Part shown: piece by piece, positions 23,336-33,032 of the stretch
How positions within the stretch are numbered: position 1 is the stretch's first letter
Layout: the number at the start of each line of letters is the position of its first letter
Assembly (NCBI RefSeq): GCF_000221045.1
Contig: NC_015856.1
Location: 4,945,424-5,009,423 of the forward strand
DNA length: 64,000 nucleotides
DNA from: Collimonas fungivorans Ter331
GTDB taxonomy: Bacteria > Pseudomonadota > Gammaproteobacteria > Burkholderiales > Burkholderiaceae_D
Direction: 5' to 3'
Notes under the pieces: generated by a model
Told to the model about the DNA's origin: nothing
The model's input: only the letters and a program-made list of their open reading frames with translations
Database searches by the model: none
Position numbers and translations under genes: made by a program

Positions 23336-23743
23336 TTATTTTTCCGGAAAACTGCCATCGACATAAAACCAGCATGGCCGGTTTTCTGTTCCCGTTTCGC
23401 TTTCGCGCACAAAGCGGCTGATCTCGTGCAAGCGCTGCGCACGGCCGTCGATCTTGTAGCGCGCCACGAATTCCACCGTGGCGCTGTCGCCCCCGGCCTG
23501 ATGCTTGCGCACCTCCAGCCCCAGCCACTTCAACCCCGCTTCGGCGGCGACCGGCTCGGACGGCCGGCTGCTGCGGTGCCATGTCGCCTGCAGGTACGCT
23601 CCCTTGTCCATGACATAAGCGCTGTAGCGGGAACGCATCAGCGCCAGCGCGGTCGGCGCCGTTTCTGCGCCGCTGTGATAGCGGCCGCAGCACAGCGCGT
23701 AACTGCCGCCGCCGCAGGGACACTCGATTGCCTTCTGTTTCAA
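23336..23743 (-). CDS. YchJ family SEC-C zinc-binding protein (UPF0225)
   Basis: A 135-residue protein starting at TTG 23743, which forms a TTGA overlap with the preceding gene's stop. The N-terminus CPCGGGSYALCCGRYHSG is the SEC-C zinc motif, followed by ALMRSRYSAYVM and TWHRSSRP, as in YchJ. The C-terminal half is an NTF2-like fold ending in ENRPCWFYVDGSFP. Function unknown. The frame stays open upstream, but that region is the neighbouring gene in another frame. Confidence 0.85.
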   Translation of the reverse strand: MKQKAIECPCGGGSYALCCGRYHSGAETAPTALALMRSRYSAYVMDKGAYLQATWHRSSRPSEPVAAEAGLKWLGLEVRKHQAGGDSATVEFVARYKIDGRAQRLHEISRFVRESETGTENRPCWFYVDGSFPEK

Positions 23744-24345
23744 ATCTTGCCATCCCTCAGGAATGCTTCGAGCTGGTCGAAACGGTCGAAACCCCAGAAC
23801 GATTCGCCGTCGACAATCACGAACGGCGAACCGAACACGCCGCGCGCCATCGCCAGGTCGACTTCCGCCTTCAGCTGGTTCTTGATCGGCTGGCTGTTGA
23901 TGCCGTCGCTCAGGCCGGTGGTGTCGATGCCGCTGTGATGGCCGATTTCCAGCAAATGCATCGGTTCGCCGATATTGATGCCGTCGACAAAATAAGCCTT
24001 GTAAATCTGCTTGGCGAATTTGATGGCCTTGTCTTCGCCTTGCTTGCCGCGCACCCACAGCACGGCGCGCGCCGCCGCCTGGGTGGAAATCGGGAAAGCG
24101 CCGGGACGCTTGTAGGGAATGCCGTGAAAACGCGCGCTGCGTTCGAAATCGTGGAACGAGTAGTCGCCCTTGATCGGCACCTGCGCCAGCGGCGCCGAGC
24201 CGGTGGTCTTGAATACCGGACCCAGCAGGATGGGATGCCACTCGACATCGCGCTGGTACTTTGCCGCCAGCTCATCGATATGGGTCGCAGCGAAATAACC
24301 ATACGGAGAGGAAAAATCGAAGTAGAAATCAATTGCGGCAGCCAT
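23740..24345 (-). CDS. 2-hydroxychromene-2-carboxylate isomerase-like DsbA-fold protein
   Basis: Start at ATG 24345 (MAAAIDFYFDFSSPYGYFAA), 201 residues. The FDFSSPYGYF segment carries the catalytic serine of the HCCA isomerase/kappa-GST family in place of the DsbA CxxC. Further motifs are PILLGPVFKTTG and GVFGSPFVIVDGESFWG with the cis-proline loop. It probably uses glutathione for isomerisation; the actual substrate is unknown. It is coupled to ychJ-like by TTGA. Confidence 0.85.
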   Translation of the reverse strand: MAAAIDFYFDFSSPYGYFAATHIDELAAKYQRDVEWHPILLGPVFKTTGSAPLAQVPIKGDYSFHDFERSARFHGIPYKRPGAFPISTQAAARAVLWVRGKQGEDKAIKFAKQIYKAYFVDGINIGEPMHLLEIGHHSGIDTTGLSDGINSQPIKNQLKAEVDLAMARGVFGSPFVIVDGESFWGFDRFDQLEAFLRDGKI

Positions 24346-24447
24346 CTTCTTATACCTTGTGTGAAATGGTAAGAACACATGCGAATTGCGCTGTAGGCAA
24401 ACCCGTCCTACTTGTTTAAATCACAATTCGCGAAGACCAATAACAAA

Positions 24448-24489
24448 GATCAGCGGGAATCCGCGGAAACTCCGCGAAAACCGCTGATC
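24448..24489 (-). terminator. composite hairpin downstream of the thiolase gene
   Basis: GATCAGCGG (24448-24456) pairs with CCGCTGATC (24481-24489), and an inner CGCGGA (24462-24467) pairs with TCCGCG (24471-24476) round AAC. On the minus strand it is followed by TTTGTTATT. It lies 46 bp past the thiolase stop, so it is a plausible terminator for that gene. Confidence 0.6.
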
Positions 24490-24534
24490 CATTTGATGCC
24501 TGCTGCTGAGTTGCGTTAGCGCTTGCTGCTCTTG

Positions 24535-25731
24535 TTACACCAGTTCGACCGCGATTGCCGTGCCTTCGCCGCCGCCGATGCACAACGACGCCACGCCGCG
24601 CTTGCCGCCCTTGGCTTTCAAGGCGCCCAGCAAAGTGACGATGATGCGCGCGCCGGATGCGCCGATAGGATGGCCGAGAGAACAGGCGCCGCCATGCACA
24701 TTGATCTTGCTGTGCGGGATATCGTGCTCTTTCATGACCGCCATCGGCACCACGGCGAACGCTTCGTTGACTTCGAACAGGTCGACATCGCTATTCTTCC
24801 AGCCGACTTTCTTGTACAGCTTTTCAATCGCGCCTACCGGTGCGGTAGTGAACCATTCCGGCTCTTGCGAGTGGCTGGCGTGGCCGACGATGCGGGCGAT
24901 CGGCGTGCAGCCGAGTTTCTTGGCGGTCGATTCGCGCATCAGCACCAGCGCAGCAGCGCCGTCGTTGATCGACGACGACGAGGCGGCGGTGATGGTGCCG
25001 TCTTTCTTGAACGCAGGACGCAGCGAAGGGATCTTTTCCACCTTGGATTTTTGCGGGCCTTCATCCTTCTCGATCACGGCTTCGCCGGCGCGGCTGGTGA
25101 CGGTCACCGGCGCGATTTCCCATTTGAAGGAACCGTCGGCGGTTGCCGCCTGCGCACGCTGCGCCGAGGCGATGGCAAACGCATCCTGGTCGGCGCGGCT
25201 GAAATGGTATTTGGCGGCGCACTCTTCGCCGAACGTGCCCATGGAACGGCCGCCGCCGTTTTCCAGCTTGGAATATGCATCTTCCAGGCCGTCCAGCATC
25301 ATGTGGTCGAGGATCGTGCCGTGGCCGACCCGGTAGCCGCTGCGGCCCTTGGGCAGCAGGTAAGGCGCATTGGTCATCGATTCCATGCCGCCGGCGACTA
25401 CAACTTCATTGGTCCCTGCCAGCAAGGCGTCGAACGCGAACATGGTGGCTTGCATCGCCGATCCGCACACCTTGGAAATGGTGGCGGCTGTGGCCGATAC
25501 CGGCAAACCGGCCTTGATCGCCGCCTGCCGTGCCGGCGCCTGGCCTTGGCCGGCTTGCAGCACATTGCCGAACAACACGGCATCGACCTGCTCCGGTTTC
25601 AGGCCGGCGCGCTCCACGGCGGCCTTGATCGCCACTGCGCCCAGGTCGCTGGCGGTCAATGACGAAAAATCACCCTGAAACGCACCCATTGGAGTACGCG
25701 CTGCACCGACGATAACGATTGGGTCATTCAT
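24535..25731 (-). CDS. acetyl-CoA C-acetyltransferase (thiolase)
   Basis: A 398-residue thiolase: nucleophilic cysteine in ATISKVCGSAMQA (about residue 89), HGGACSLGHPIGASGARI with the catalytic His, and the terminal Cys in SLCIGGGEGTA. It matches acetoacetyl-CoA thiolases more than FadA. Within a leucine-degrading region it would cleave acetoacetyl-CoA derived from the acetoacetate that MvaB releases. It seems monocistronic, with 135 bp upstream and a hairpin downstream. Confidence 0.9.
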   Translation of the reverse strand: MNDPIVIVGAARTPMGAFQGDFSSLTASDLGAVAIKAAVERAGLKPEQVDAVLFGNVLQAGQGQAPARQAAIKAGLPVSATAATISKVCGSAMQATMFAFDALLAGTNEVVVAGGMESMTNAPYLLPKGRSGYRVGHGTILDHMMLDGLEDAYSKLENGGGRSMGTFGEECAAKYHFSRADQDAFAIASAQRAQAATADGSFKWEIAPVTVTSRAGEAVIEKDEGPQKSKVEKIPSLRPAFKKDGTITAASSSSINDGAAALVLMRESTAKKLGCTPIARIVGHASHSQEPEWFTTAPVGAIEKLYKKVGWKNSDVDLFEVNEAFAVVPMAVMKEHDIPHSKINVHGGACSLGHPIGASGARIIVTLLGALKAKGGKRGVASLCIGGGEGTAIAVELV

Positions 25732-25867
25732 GTTGTTTCTCCAGATTACGACAACTTGTAAGCCACTTCGATATCGCCTTCTGTTGCGATTCCCGCGAGC
25801 GGCTTTGCTGCCTGGTTGGTTAAAAATAAAACGGTCCGGTCTTGTTGCTGTTCATGTTGCTTCTTAA

Positions 25868-27649
25868 TTAACTTTTCGTATGGGTAAACCGGCATTCCTG
25901 CGGATATGGAAAAACGTCATCGAAATGTCCTTCAAGTATGTGTTGCTTGTGTTGTTGCCAATATTGCGGGGTCAATAAGTCCGCATGGTGCTTGATAAAG
26001 TATTTTTTCACGTTCTGGTTCCCGAGAAGAAATACACCGAATTGTTCCGGAAAGACATCGTTCTTGGCGATGGAATACCAGGGCTCGGCAGACATCTCGT
26101 CTTCCTCGTTACGCGGCTGCGGGATAGTCCTGAAATTGCAGTCGGTAATGTATTCAATCTCATCATAGTCGTAAAACACGACCCGGTTATGACGCGTCAC
26201 GCCAAAATTTTTGTACAGCATGTCGCCCGGAAAGATATTCGCGGCGACCAGTTCCTTGATGGCGTTGCCGTATTCGGTAATGCCGTGCTCCAGCGCCGCT
26301 TGGTCGCCGTTTTGCTCGGCGTTGTTGAGGTAGATATTGAGCGGCATCATGCGCCGTTCGATATACAGGTGCTTGATGATGATTTCGTCGCCGTCTTCTT
26401 CGACTACCGACGGCGCCACTTGTTTCAGCTCAGCCAGCAGTTCGTCGGCGAAACGCGCGCGCGGAAAGGCCACGCTGGAATATTCCAGGGTATCGGCCAT
26501 GCGGCCGACGCGATCGTGGTGCTTGACCAGCAGGTATTTTTCCTTGACCAGCGCATTGGTGGTTTCCTTGGGCGCCGGGAAATAGTCCTTGATCACCTTG
26601 AACACATACGGAAACGAGGGCAAGGCGAACACCACCATCACCAGCCCGCGGATACCCGGCGCGATTTCAAAATGGTCCGACGAATGCCGCAGATGGCGTA
26701 GGAAATCGCGGTAAAACAGCGCTTTTCCCAGCTTTTGCAAACCCAGGATGGTGTAGATCTCGCTGCGCGGCTTGTTCGGCAGCAGGCTGCGCAGGAACTG
26801 CACGTAAGCTGACGGCACCTCCATGTCGACCATGAAGTAGGCGCGGGTGAAAGAAAACAGGATGGCCAGTATCTTGCTCTCGAACAGCACCGCATCCAGC
26901 ACCAGCTTGCCGTTGCGGTCATGCAGGATAGGCACCACGAACGGATACTCGCGCGGGCCGTTGATCATCTTGCCGACCACGTAAGCGCCCTTGTTGCGGT
27001 AGAACAGGTTGGACAGCACCTGGATCTGGTGATTCGGCTCCAGCGACGTGGCGCTGGCGCCGAACGCCTGCGCAATCCGTTCTTCGGCCAGCGCGACGTC
27101 GCGGTCGAGGTCGGCGAACGGCCGCTGCAGCTGGAAATTGGTGATCAGGCGCTTGAGCGTATAGTGCAGGCCGTCCTTGGCCGGGTAATACACGCGGTAA
27201 GTGGGCAGGGCCTCGTCGGTGTCGATGTATTCGGTCGATACCGCCGGCCGCACGAAGATGAAATCGTTATGGAAATAGGTGCGGTGCAGGATGTTGCAGC
27301 AGACCGAGTTGAAGAAGGTCTCGGCCAGCTCCGGCTGCTTGTGGTCGGTCAGCATGCCGATGTAATGCAGCTTCACTTCGCGCCAGACCTGGTCGGTCAG
27401 GTCGTTCTGGTCGTACTCGTCTTCCAGCGCCTGCACGCACTCATGCACGCGCGCGTCATAAAAGCCGATCCGCTCGCGCGCGGCGAGCTGCGCGGTTTTC
27501 CAGTCGGCGCTCTCGAAATGCTGCTTGGCCAGCACGCTGGCTTCGCGGAACAGGCGGTAATGCTTGTCGAAACCGTCCAAGATCATGCGCGCAGTATCGA
27601 AAGCGATCTGCGACGACAATAATTTCGGAAAGTTGGCCGACGTGATCAC
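25868..27649 (-). CDS. aceK: isocitrate dehydrogenase kinase/phosphatase
   Basis: Switches isocitrate between the TCA cycle and glyoxylate shunt by reversibly phosphorylating Icd. GTG 27649 overlaps the dehydratase stop as GTGA and gives 593 residues starting [23 protein letters not shown], which fits the beta-proteobacterial family; the longer frame is rejected. Visible features: [14 protein letters not shown], the nucleotide-binding [30 protein letters not shown] and [16 protein letters not shown] with the metal-binding residues. Isocitrate lyase and malate synthase are not in the window. Confidence 0.95.
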   Translation of the reverse strand: MITSANFPKLLSSQIAFDTARMILDGFDKHYRLFREASVLAKQHFESADWKTAQLAARERIGFYDARVHECVQALEDEYDQNDLTDQVWREVKLHYIGMLTDHKQPELAETFFNSVCCNILHRTYFHNDFIFVRPAVSTEYIDTDEALPTYRVYYPAKDGLHYTLKRLITNFQLQRPFADLDRDVALAEERIAQAFGASATSLEPNHQIQVLSNLFYRNKGAYVVGKMINGPREYPFVVPILHDRNGKLVLDAVLFESKILAILFSFTRAYFMVDMEVPSAYVQFLRSLLPNKPRSEIYTILGLQKLGKALFYRDFLRHLRHSSDHFEIAPGIRGLVMVVFALPSFPYVFKVIKDYFPAPKETTNALVKEKYLLVKHHDRVGRMADTLEYSSVAFPRARFADELLAELKQVAPSVVEEDGDEIIIKHLYIERRMMPLNIYLNNAEQNGDQAALEHGITEYGNAIKELVAANIFPGDMLYKNFGVTRHNRVVFYDYDEIEYITDCNFRTIPQPRNEEDEMSAEPWYSIAKNDVFPEQFGVFLLGNQNVKKYFIKHHADLLTPQYWQQHKQHILEGHFDDVFPYPQECRFTHTKS

Positions 27650-28587
27650 AATGCAAACCGCTCCTTCCAGCCGGCCAGCATCGACAGGCTGACGCCGATG
27701 CCGCCGCACACCACGATCAACGGCCGCTGGTATGGCGCCAGCACCGGCAGTTTTTCGTAAGCCACGGCCAGCGCTGCGCCGCAGGCCGGTTCCACCAGCG
27801 TGCGCATCTGGTCGGCAAACGCCAGCGTGGCGCTTACCGCCTGTTTGTCGCTGACCACTACGCTGTGCACTTCATGGCGCTGGGTCCAGGCGAAACATTC
27901 CGCCGCCACGCGCTTGGCGGCCAAGGTAGTGGCGATCGAAGTGATCGCCGGCAGCGTCACCAGTTCGCCGGCCACCATGGCGGCATTCAGCGAGGCGGCG
28001 CCTTCGGTTTCGGCGACGATCAGAGGGATATGCGGCAAGCCGTTGCGATGCAGGCCGCTCAGCACGCCGCTCATCAGGCCGCCGCCGCCGACCGAGCAGA
28101 TGACGACATCGAAATCGACGCCCAGCTCGCGCGCCTGCAGCACCGCTTCGTCGATCATGGTGGCGTTGCCGTCCCAGATGTCGGGGTGATCGAAAGGCGG
28201 GATGTAGATGCTGCCCGGCTGTTCGCACAGCTGCAGCGCCAGCTGGTTGGCTTCATCCCAGACGCTGCCGTGGACGATCACCTCGGCGCCGATATCGCGG
28301 ATGCGCTGGCAGACTTCCGCGGCGGTGGTCTGCGGCACCACGATGGTGGTCTTGACGTCCAGCGCCGCGCCGGCAAACGCCGCCGCAAAGCCGGCATTGC
28401 CGCCCGAGGGGCACACCAGGTGGCTGGCACCGCCGGCGACCGCGCGTTGGCACAGCAAACCTATGCCGCGCAGCTTGAACGAGCCGGCCGGCTGGGTGTT
28501 TTCCATCTTCAGCAAAACTTGCTTGTCGAGTGCGACGGAAAGTTGCGGGTGTCGCAGTAATGCGGTGTGGATATGCAGTGAAGTCAT
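27646..28587 (-). CDS. PLP-dependent serine/threonine dehydratase
   Basis: ATG 28587 has AGGAAC just upstream; the frame beginning 16 codons earlier has no ribosome-binding site. The 313 residues show fold-type II PLP motifs: [15 protein letters not shown] with the Schiff-base lysine, the phosphate-binding [12 protein letters not shown], and [15 protein letters not shown]. The SGGNAG variant and short length without a regulatory ACT domain resemble animal-type L-serine dehydratases. It deaminates serine to pyruvate or threonine to 2-oxobutyrate. Coupled to aceK by GTGA. Confidence 0.87.
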   Translation of the reverse strand: MTSLHIHTALLRHPQLSVALDKQVLLKMENTQPAGSFKLRGIGLLCQRAVAGGASHLVCPSGGNAGFAAAFAGAALDVKTTIVVPQTTAAEVCQRIRDIGAEVIVHGSVWDEANQLALQLCEQPGSIYIPPFDHPDIWDGNATMIDEAVLQARELGVDFDVVICSVGGGGLMSGVLSGLHRNGLPHIPLIVAETEGAASLNAAMVAGELVTLPAITSIATTLAAKRVAAECFAWTQRHEVHSVVVSDKQAVSATLAFADQMRTLVEPACGAALAVAYEKLPVLAPYQRPLIVVCGGIGVSLSMLAGWKERFAL

Positions 28588-28666
28588 GTTCCTGACGCGG
28601 TTGCCTCGCTGTTGCGTTTCTGTCAATTGTGCCATTAAATCAAAAGACTACAAACCATTTATTTGA

Positions 28667-29851
28667 TCAGCGGGTTTCCGCAAACAATTCGCGGCCGATC
28701 AGCATGCGGCGGATTTCGCTGGTGCCGGCGCCGATTTCATACAGCTTGGCGTCGCGCCACAGGCGTCCCACCGGATATTCGTTGATGTAGCCGTTGCCGC
28801 CCAGCGCCTGGATCGCTTCGCCTGCCATCCAGGTGGCTTTTTCCGCCGAATACAGGATCGCTCCGGCGGCGTCCTTGCGCAGGGCGCGCGCCGCGGCCGG
28901 CGTCTTGGCGCGGTCGCAAGCCTGGCCTACTGCATATACATAGGCCTTGCAGGCCATCATGGTCGAATACATGTCAGCCAGCTTGCCCTGCATCAGCTGG
29001 AATTCGCCGATCGACTGGCCGAACTGCTTGCGGTCGTGCACGTAGGGCACAACGACATCCATGCACGCCTGCATGATACCAAGCGGGCCGCCGGACAGGA
29101 CGCTGCGTTCGTAATCGAGGCCGGACATCAGCACATTGACGCCCTGGCCCAGGCCGCCCAGCACGTTTTCCGCCGGCACTTCGCAATCCTGGAACACCAG
29201 TTCGCCGGTATGCGAACCGCGCATGCCCAGCTTGTCCAGCTTTTGCGCCACGCTGAAACCCTTGAAGCTCTTTTCGATCAGGAACGCGGTCATGCCGCGC
29301 GCGCCGGCTTCCAGGTCGGTCTTGGCGTACACCACCAGCACATCGGCGTCGGGGCCGTTGGTGATCCACATCTTGGTGCCGTTGAGGACCCAGCGGTCGC
29401 CCTTCAGTTCGGCGCGCAGCTTCATGCTCACCACGTCGGACCCGGCGTTCGGCTCCGACATCGCCAGGGCGCCGATATGGTCGCCCGAGATCAGCTTCGG
29501 CAGGTACTTGGCTTTTTGCTCGGCGTTGCCGTTGCGCTTGATCTGGTTGACGCACAGGTTCGAGTGGGCGCCGTACGACAGGCCGACCGAAGCCGAGGCG
29601 CGCGAGATTTCTTCCATGGCGATGATATGCGCCAAATAACCCATGCCGCTGCCGCCGTATTCTTCTTCGGCAGTGATGCCGAGCAGGCCGAGGTCGCCCA
29701 TTTTTTTCCACAGGTCCATGGGGAACTGGTCGCTGCGGTCGATTTCCGCGGCGCGCGGGGTGATCTCCGCGGCGGCGAATTCCTGGATCGCACTGCGCAG
29801 TGCGGCGATGTCTTCGCCATGGTCGAACGTCAAGCCGGGTAAATGGATCAT
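28667..29851 (-). CDS. ivd: isovaleryl-CoA dehydrogenase
   Basis: FAD enzyme oxidising isovaleryl-CoA to 3-methylcrotonyl-CoA, the entry to the leucine branch. The 394 residues include [65 protein letters not shown] with the IVD-type catalytic glutamate, and the C-terminal [20 protein letters not shown] (in part). It lies 50 bp after liuR, likely cotranscribed. Confidence 0.95.
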   Translation of the reverse strand: MIHLPGLTFDHGEDIAALRSAIQEFAAAEITPRAAEIDRSDQFPMDLWKKMGDLGLLGITAEEEYGGSGMGYLAHIIAMEEISRASASVGLSYGAHSNLCVNQIKRNGNAEQKAKYLPKLISGDHIGALAMSEPNAGSDVVSMKLRAELKGDRWVLNGTKMWITNGPDADVLVVYAKTDLEAGARGMTAFLIEKSFKGFSVAQKLDKLGMRGSHTGELVFQDCEVPAENVLGGLGQGVNVLMSGLDYERSVLSGGPLGIMQACMDVVVPYVHDRKQFGQSIGEFQLMQGKLADMYSTMMACKAYVYAVGQACDRAKTPAAARALRKDAAGAILYSAEKATWMAGEAIQALGGNGYINEYPVGRLWRDAKLYEIGAGTSEIRRMLIGRELFAETR

Positions 29852-29901
29852 GTTGTCTCCTTCGTTATTCTTGCAAGTTGTTTAATGTATAGGGGAGGAA
29901 T

Positions 29902-30306
29902 TCAAGGCGCGACGTGGTCGCTCAGTTCGCCGCTGCTGAGCAGGCGCCGGCATTCGTCTTCGTGGGCGGTGATTTCCGCCAGCGTCACTTCGATGTCTTC
30001 ACGCTGCTGCTCCAGGTGTTCGCGATGGCGCGCCAGCACCTGCAGGAACAGCTCCAGCTGGGGCGCCGAATCCTTGGGCGAATCGTACATGTCGACCAGA
30101 CTCTTGATTTCCGACAAGGTCAGACCCAGCCGCTTGCCGCGCAGGGTCAGCTTGAGGCGGGTGCGCTCGCGGCCGGCATACACCCGGTTGCGGCCGCCGG
30201 CGCCGTCGCGCTTCGGGCTCAGCAAACCCTGGTCCTCATAGAAACGGATCGCCCTCGGGGTAATGTCGAATTCGCGGGCAAGTTCAGTGATGGTGTAAGT
30301 CGGCAT
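29902..30306 (-). CDS. liuR: MerR-family regulator of leucine/isovalerate catabolism (LiuR)
   Basis: A 134-residue MerR protein: winged helix YTITELAREFDITPRAIRFYEDQGLL at the N-terminus, KRDGAGGRNRVYAGRERTRL as the wing, and a long coiled-coil dimerisation helix; no metal-binding cysteine cluster. The sequence and its position before ivd match LiuR, the repressor of liu genes in beta- and gammaproteobacteria. A palindromic site 43-60 bp upstream is the likely operator. Confidence 0.88.
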   Translation of the reverse strand: MPTYTITELAREFDITPRAIRFYEDQGLLSPKRDGAGGRNRVYAGRERTRLKLTLRGKRLGLTLSEIKSLVDMYDSPKDSAPQLELFLQVLARHREHLEQQREDIEVTLAEITAHEDECRRLLSSGELSDHVAP

Positions 30307-30348
30307 GGTCGGGGCAGAGCAAAAAATGCTGGTTTAGGTACAATGGCA

Positions 30349-30366
30349 GTTAACGTTAACGTAAAG
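30349..30366. promoter_or_regulatory. candidate LiuR operator between liuR and the MBL gene
   Basis: GTTAACGTTAACGTAAAG contains overlapping palindromes (TTAACGTTAA, ACGTTAACGT) and resembles the ACGTnnACGT core I recall for LiuR. On the minus strand TTTACG (30365-30360) and TACCTA (30340-30335) are 19 bp apart, the long spacing typical of MerR-controlled promoters with the dyad between the boxes. It could control both divergent genes. Confidence 0.6.
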
Positions 30367-30442
30367 TAGATTGTAGACGCGCTGGCGGAAAATGAAAACA
30401 CCGAAAAACTACTGGTGTTACCAAAAGAGAAAGAATATTGCG

Positions 30443-31510
30443 ATGAACCCACTTGAAGCCCAGCTCAGCTATGCCTTCGGCGACACCCTGCCCGCCGGCG
30501 GCGCCACCCTCGAAGTCGCACCCGGCGTGCGCTGGCTGCGCATGGGCTTGCCGTTCGCGCTGGACCATATCAATTTATGGCTGCTGGAAGACAGTTTCGA
30601 GACCGAAGACGGCATCCGGCACGGCTGGACCATCGTCGACTGCGGCATCGCCAACGACGCCACGCGCGCCGCCTGGGAAGCTGTTTTTGCAAGCGAACTG
30701 CGCGGCCTGCCGGTGCTGCGGGTGCTGGTCACCCATTGCCATCCTGACCACGTCGGCCTGGCCGACTGGCTGTGCACACGCTGGCAAGCGCCGTTATGGA
30801 TGAGCGGCGGCGAATATTTCTCGGCGCGCATCATGTCGGCGGCGCTGCCCGGCGCCGACGGCAGCGCCGCGTTGCCGCACTTCCAGCAGCACGGCATGCG
30901 CGATCCTGACGTCATCGCCAAGGTATCGCAGCGCAAATCCTACTATCCGTCCATGGTGCCGACGGTGCCGCAGGCTTATCACCGTCTGGCCGACCGCCAG
31001 CAGTTGCGCATAGGTAAACATCAATGGCAGGTGATCACCGGCTTCGGCCATGCGCCGGAGCATGTGGCGCTGCATTGCGCCGGACTGGACCTGCTGATTT
31101 CGGGGGACATGGTGCTGCCGCGGATTTCCACCAATGTCTCGGTATTCGCGATCGAGCCGGAATCGAACCCGGTGCAGCAATACATGGATTCGCTGGAAAG
31201 ATACCGCACGCTGCCGGCCACGACGCTGGTGCTGCCGTCGCATGGCAAGCCGTTCCGCGGCCTGCAGATCCGCATCGACCAGCTGCAGCAGCATCATCGC
31301 GAGCGGCTGGCCGAGGTGGTGGAAGCGTGCACGGCGGCGCCGCAATCGGCCAGCGACATCGTGCCGGTCATGTTCCGCCGGCCGCTGGATGCGCACCAGA
31401 TGACTTTCGCCCTGGGCGAGGCGCTGGCGCATCTGCACAAGCTGTGGTTTGACGGCGTATTGAAACGGCGCCTGGATGCCGACCAGGTCTACCGCTTCAG
31501 TACCGCGTGA
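30443..31510 (+). CDS. MBL-fold metallo-hydrolase (glyoxalase II-like)
   Basis: Start at ATG 30443 after AAAGAGAAAG, giving 355 residues. The zinc motif THCHPDHVGLADWLC is complete (HxHxDH), followed by a GHAPEHVALHC histidine, LLISGDMVLP aspartate and LPSHGKPFRGL histidine. A C-terminal extension of about 90 residues (FRRPLDAHQMTFALGEALAHLHKLW in part) is typical of a subfamily often placed beside acyl-CoA genes. It is divergent from liuR and shares the operator region, so it is probably a member of the liu regulon; a thioesterase role is a guess. Confidence 0.85.
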   Translation: MNPLEAQLSYAFGDTLPAGGATLEVAPGVRWLRMGLPFALDHINLWLLEDSFETEDGIRHGWTIVDCGIANDATRAAWEAVFASELRGLPVLRVLVTHCHPDHVGLADWLCTRWQAPLWMSGGEYFSARIMSAALPGADGSAALPHFQQHGMRDPDVIAKVSQRKSYYPSMVPTVPQAYHRLADRQQLRIGKHQWQVITGFGHAPEHVALHCAGLDLLISGDMVLPRISTNVSVFAIEPESNPVQQYMDSLERYRTLPATTLVLPSHGKPFRGLQIRIDQLQQHHRERLAEVVEACTAAPQSASDIVPVMFRRPLDAHQMTFALGEALAHLHKLWFDGVLKRRLDADQVYRFSTA

Positions 31511-32134
31511 TTACTGCTGTATCGCCGCCACGATCATCGCCACCGCCAGCATCAGGCTGCCGGCGACGCGGTCGGTAATCCGCACAAAACTCGGGCGGGT
31601 GGCAACCGTCTGCATCTTTCCGGCCAGGGCGGCGTAACCGACCAGGATAAAGAATTCCGGAATGATCGAACCCGCCGCCAGCCAGATCATCTGCAGCGGC
31701 ACGTTGGCGGCCGGATTGAGGAACTGCGGCAGGATGGCGATGAAAAAAATCAGCGCCTTGGGATTAGCCAGCTGCAAGGTCAGGCCGCCGAACCAGATTT
31801 TCCAGCCGGAGGCGTTGCGGCTGTCCAGCTTGGACGCGGTGATCGGCGACGGCCTGCCGAATATCGCCGCTAGACCGAGATACGCCAGGTAAGCCACGCC
31901 CAGCCATTTGACCACGCTGAACAAGGTATGCGAAGCAACGATCAAGGCGCCCAGCCCGGTCGCCGAAATGGTGAAATAGATGGCGTTGGCGGTGAGTATG
32001 CCGAGGATGGCGAAAATCGCCTTCCTCCAGCCGACCGTGATGCCGTAGGCCACCACCAGCATGACCGCCGGCCCCGGCGACGCCGACAGCGCAAATTCCG
32101 TCAGCACGAATAAGAAAAAATTGTGGAAATCCAT
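31511..32134 (-). CDS. LysE/RhtB family amino-acid exporter
   Basis: A 207-residue inner-membrane protein with about six hydrophobic helices and the family signature ALSASPGPAVMLVVAYGITVGW near the N-terminus. Likely exports an amino acid or homoserine lactone-like metabolite; specificity is not visible. Its stop abuts that of the convergent MBL gene with no space. The SDR gene is 9 bp upstream in the same direction. Confidence 0.88.
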   Translation of the reverse strand: MDFHNFFLFVLTEFALSASPGPAVMLVVAYGITVGWRKAIFAILGILTANAIYFTISATGLGALIVASHTLFSVVKWLGVAYLAYLGLAAIFGRPSPITASKLDSRNASGWKIWFGGLTLQLANPKALIFFIAILPQFLNPAANVPLQMIWLAAGSIIPEFFILVGYAALAGKMQTVATRPSFVRITDRVAGSLMLAVAMIVAAIQQ

Positions 32135-32143
32135 GATGTCCGG

Positions 32144-32929
32144 TCAGTCTGCGGTTTTGCGGGCCTTGTGAGGCGCCTTGGAAAATGCCAGGTCGTACAG
32201 CCAGTTCGGCAACAGCCGCAGCAGCTTGGCGACTACTCCCATCTGCCACGGAATCACCTGGTAGCTGCTGCCGCGCGCCACCGCGGCGCCGGTCCTGGCA
32301 GCGAATTGCCCTACCGGCATCAGGAACGGCATCTTGTAACGGTTGACCTGGGTCATCGGGGTATCGATATAACCCGGAACGATGGTGACCACCTTGATGC
32401 CGCTGGCCCGCAGTTCCACCCGCAGCGATTCGCAGTAGCTGATCACCGCTGCCTTTGAGCCGCTGTAAGCGCCCGCTCCGGGCAAGCCACGGATGCCGGC
32501 CACGCTGCCGACGCCGACCAGCCGCAAACCGGTTTGCCCGGCCTGCGCCTGGCGTTTCATGGTGGCGATAAACGGCGTAAAGGTAGCCACCGTAGCCAGC
32601 ACGTTGGTGGCAAATACATGTTCAAACACCTGCTGGTCTTCGGCATGTTCGGTCAAGGTGCCTTGCGAAATCCCGGCGCTGGCGATCACCACGTCGACAC
32701 CGTCGCCGGCGGCGATGAAATCTTCGGCTGCCGCAGTCAATGCAGCATGATCGTTGACATCGAGCGCATAGAGGCGATGCCGTTCGGGATGCGGCAAGCT
32801 TGCCAGCAACTGCTCCAGCACCGCTTGGCGCCGGGCTACCAGCCCCAGCGTTGCGCCCTGCCCTGCATAAAATCGCGCCAGCGCGGCGCCGATGCCGCTG
32901 GAAGCGCCGGTGATGAACACACGTTGCAT
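32144..32929 (-). CDS. short-chain dehydrogenase/reductase
   Basis: ATG 32929 follows AAGGAC; the open frame farther upstream lies in the dsbA 3' region. The 261 residues have the cofactor motif FITGASSGIGAALA, the catalytic serine in VGVGSVAGIRG, and YSGSKAAVISYCESLR (YxxxK). A C-terminal helical tail rich in basic residues follows. Substrate unknown. This SDR sits next to dsbA in several Burkholderiales as I recall. Confidence 0.88.
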   Translation of the reverse strand: MQRVFITGASSGIGAALARFYAGQGATLGLVARRQAVLEQLLASLPHPERHRLYALDVNDHAALTAAAEDFIAAGDGVDVVIASAGISQGTLTEHAEDQQVFEHVFATNVLATVATFTPFIATMKRQAQAGQTGLRLVGVGSVAGIRGLPGAGAYSGSKAAVISYCESLRVELRASGIKVVTIVPGYIDTPMTQVNRYKMPFLMPVGQFAARTGAAVARGSSYQVIPWQMGVVAKLLRLLPNWLYDLAFSKAPHKARKTAD

Positions 32930-32945
32930 GGAAAGTCCTTTCGAT

Positions 32946-32980
32946 AAAAAAGCCCGCCCTCTTGCGAGCGGCGGACTTTT
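32946..32980 (-). terminator. rho-independent terminator after dsbA
   Basis: A-tract plus GCCCGCC (32952-32958) pairs with GGCGGAC (32970-32976) with one mismatch, extended by CTC/GAG around a TTGC loop. On the minus strand it ends in a run of six T, so it terminates dsbA transcription before the SDR gene. Confidence 0.8.
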
Positions 32981-33032
32981 CAATGCTGCCGGCCGTGACG
33001 GCCTGCATGCTTGTTTCTTATTTGTTGCTTGC

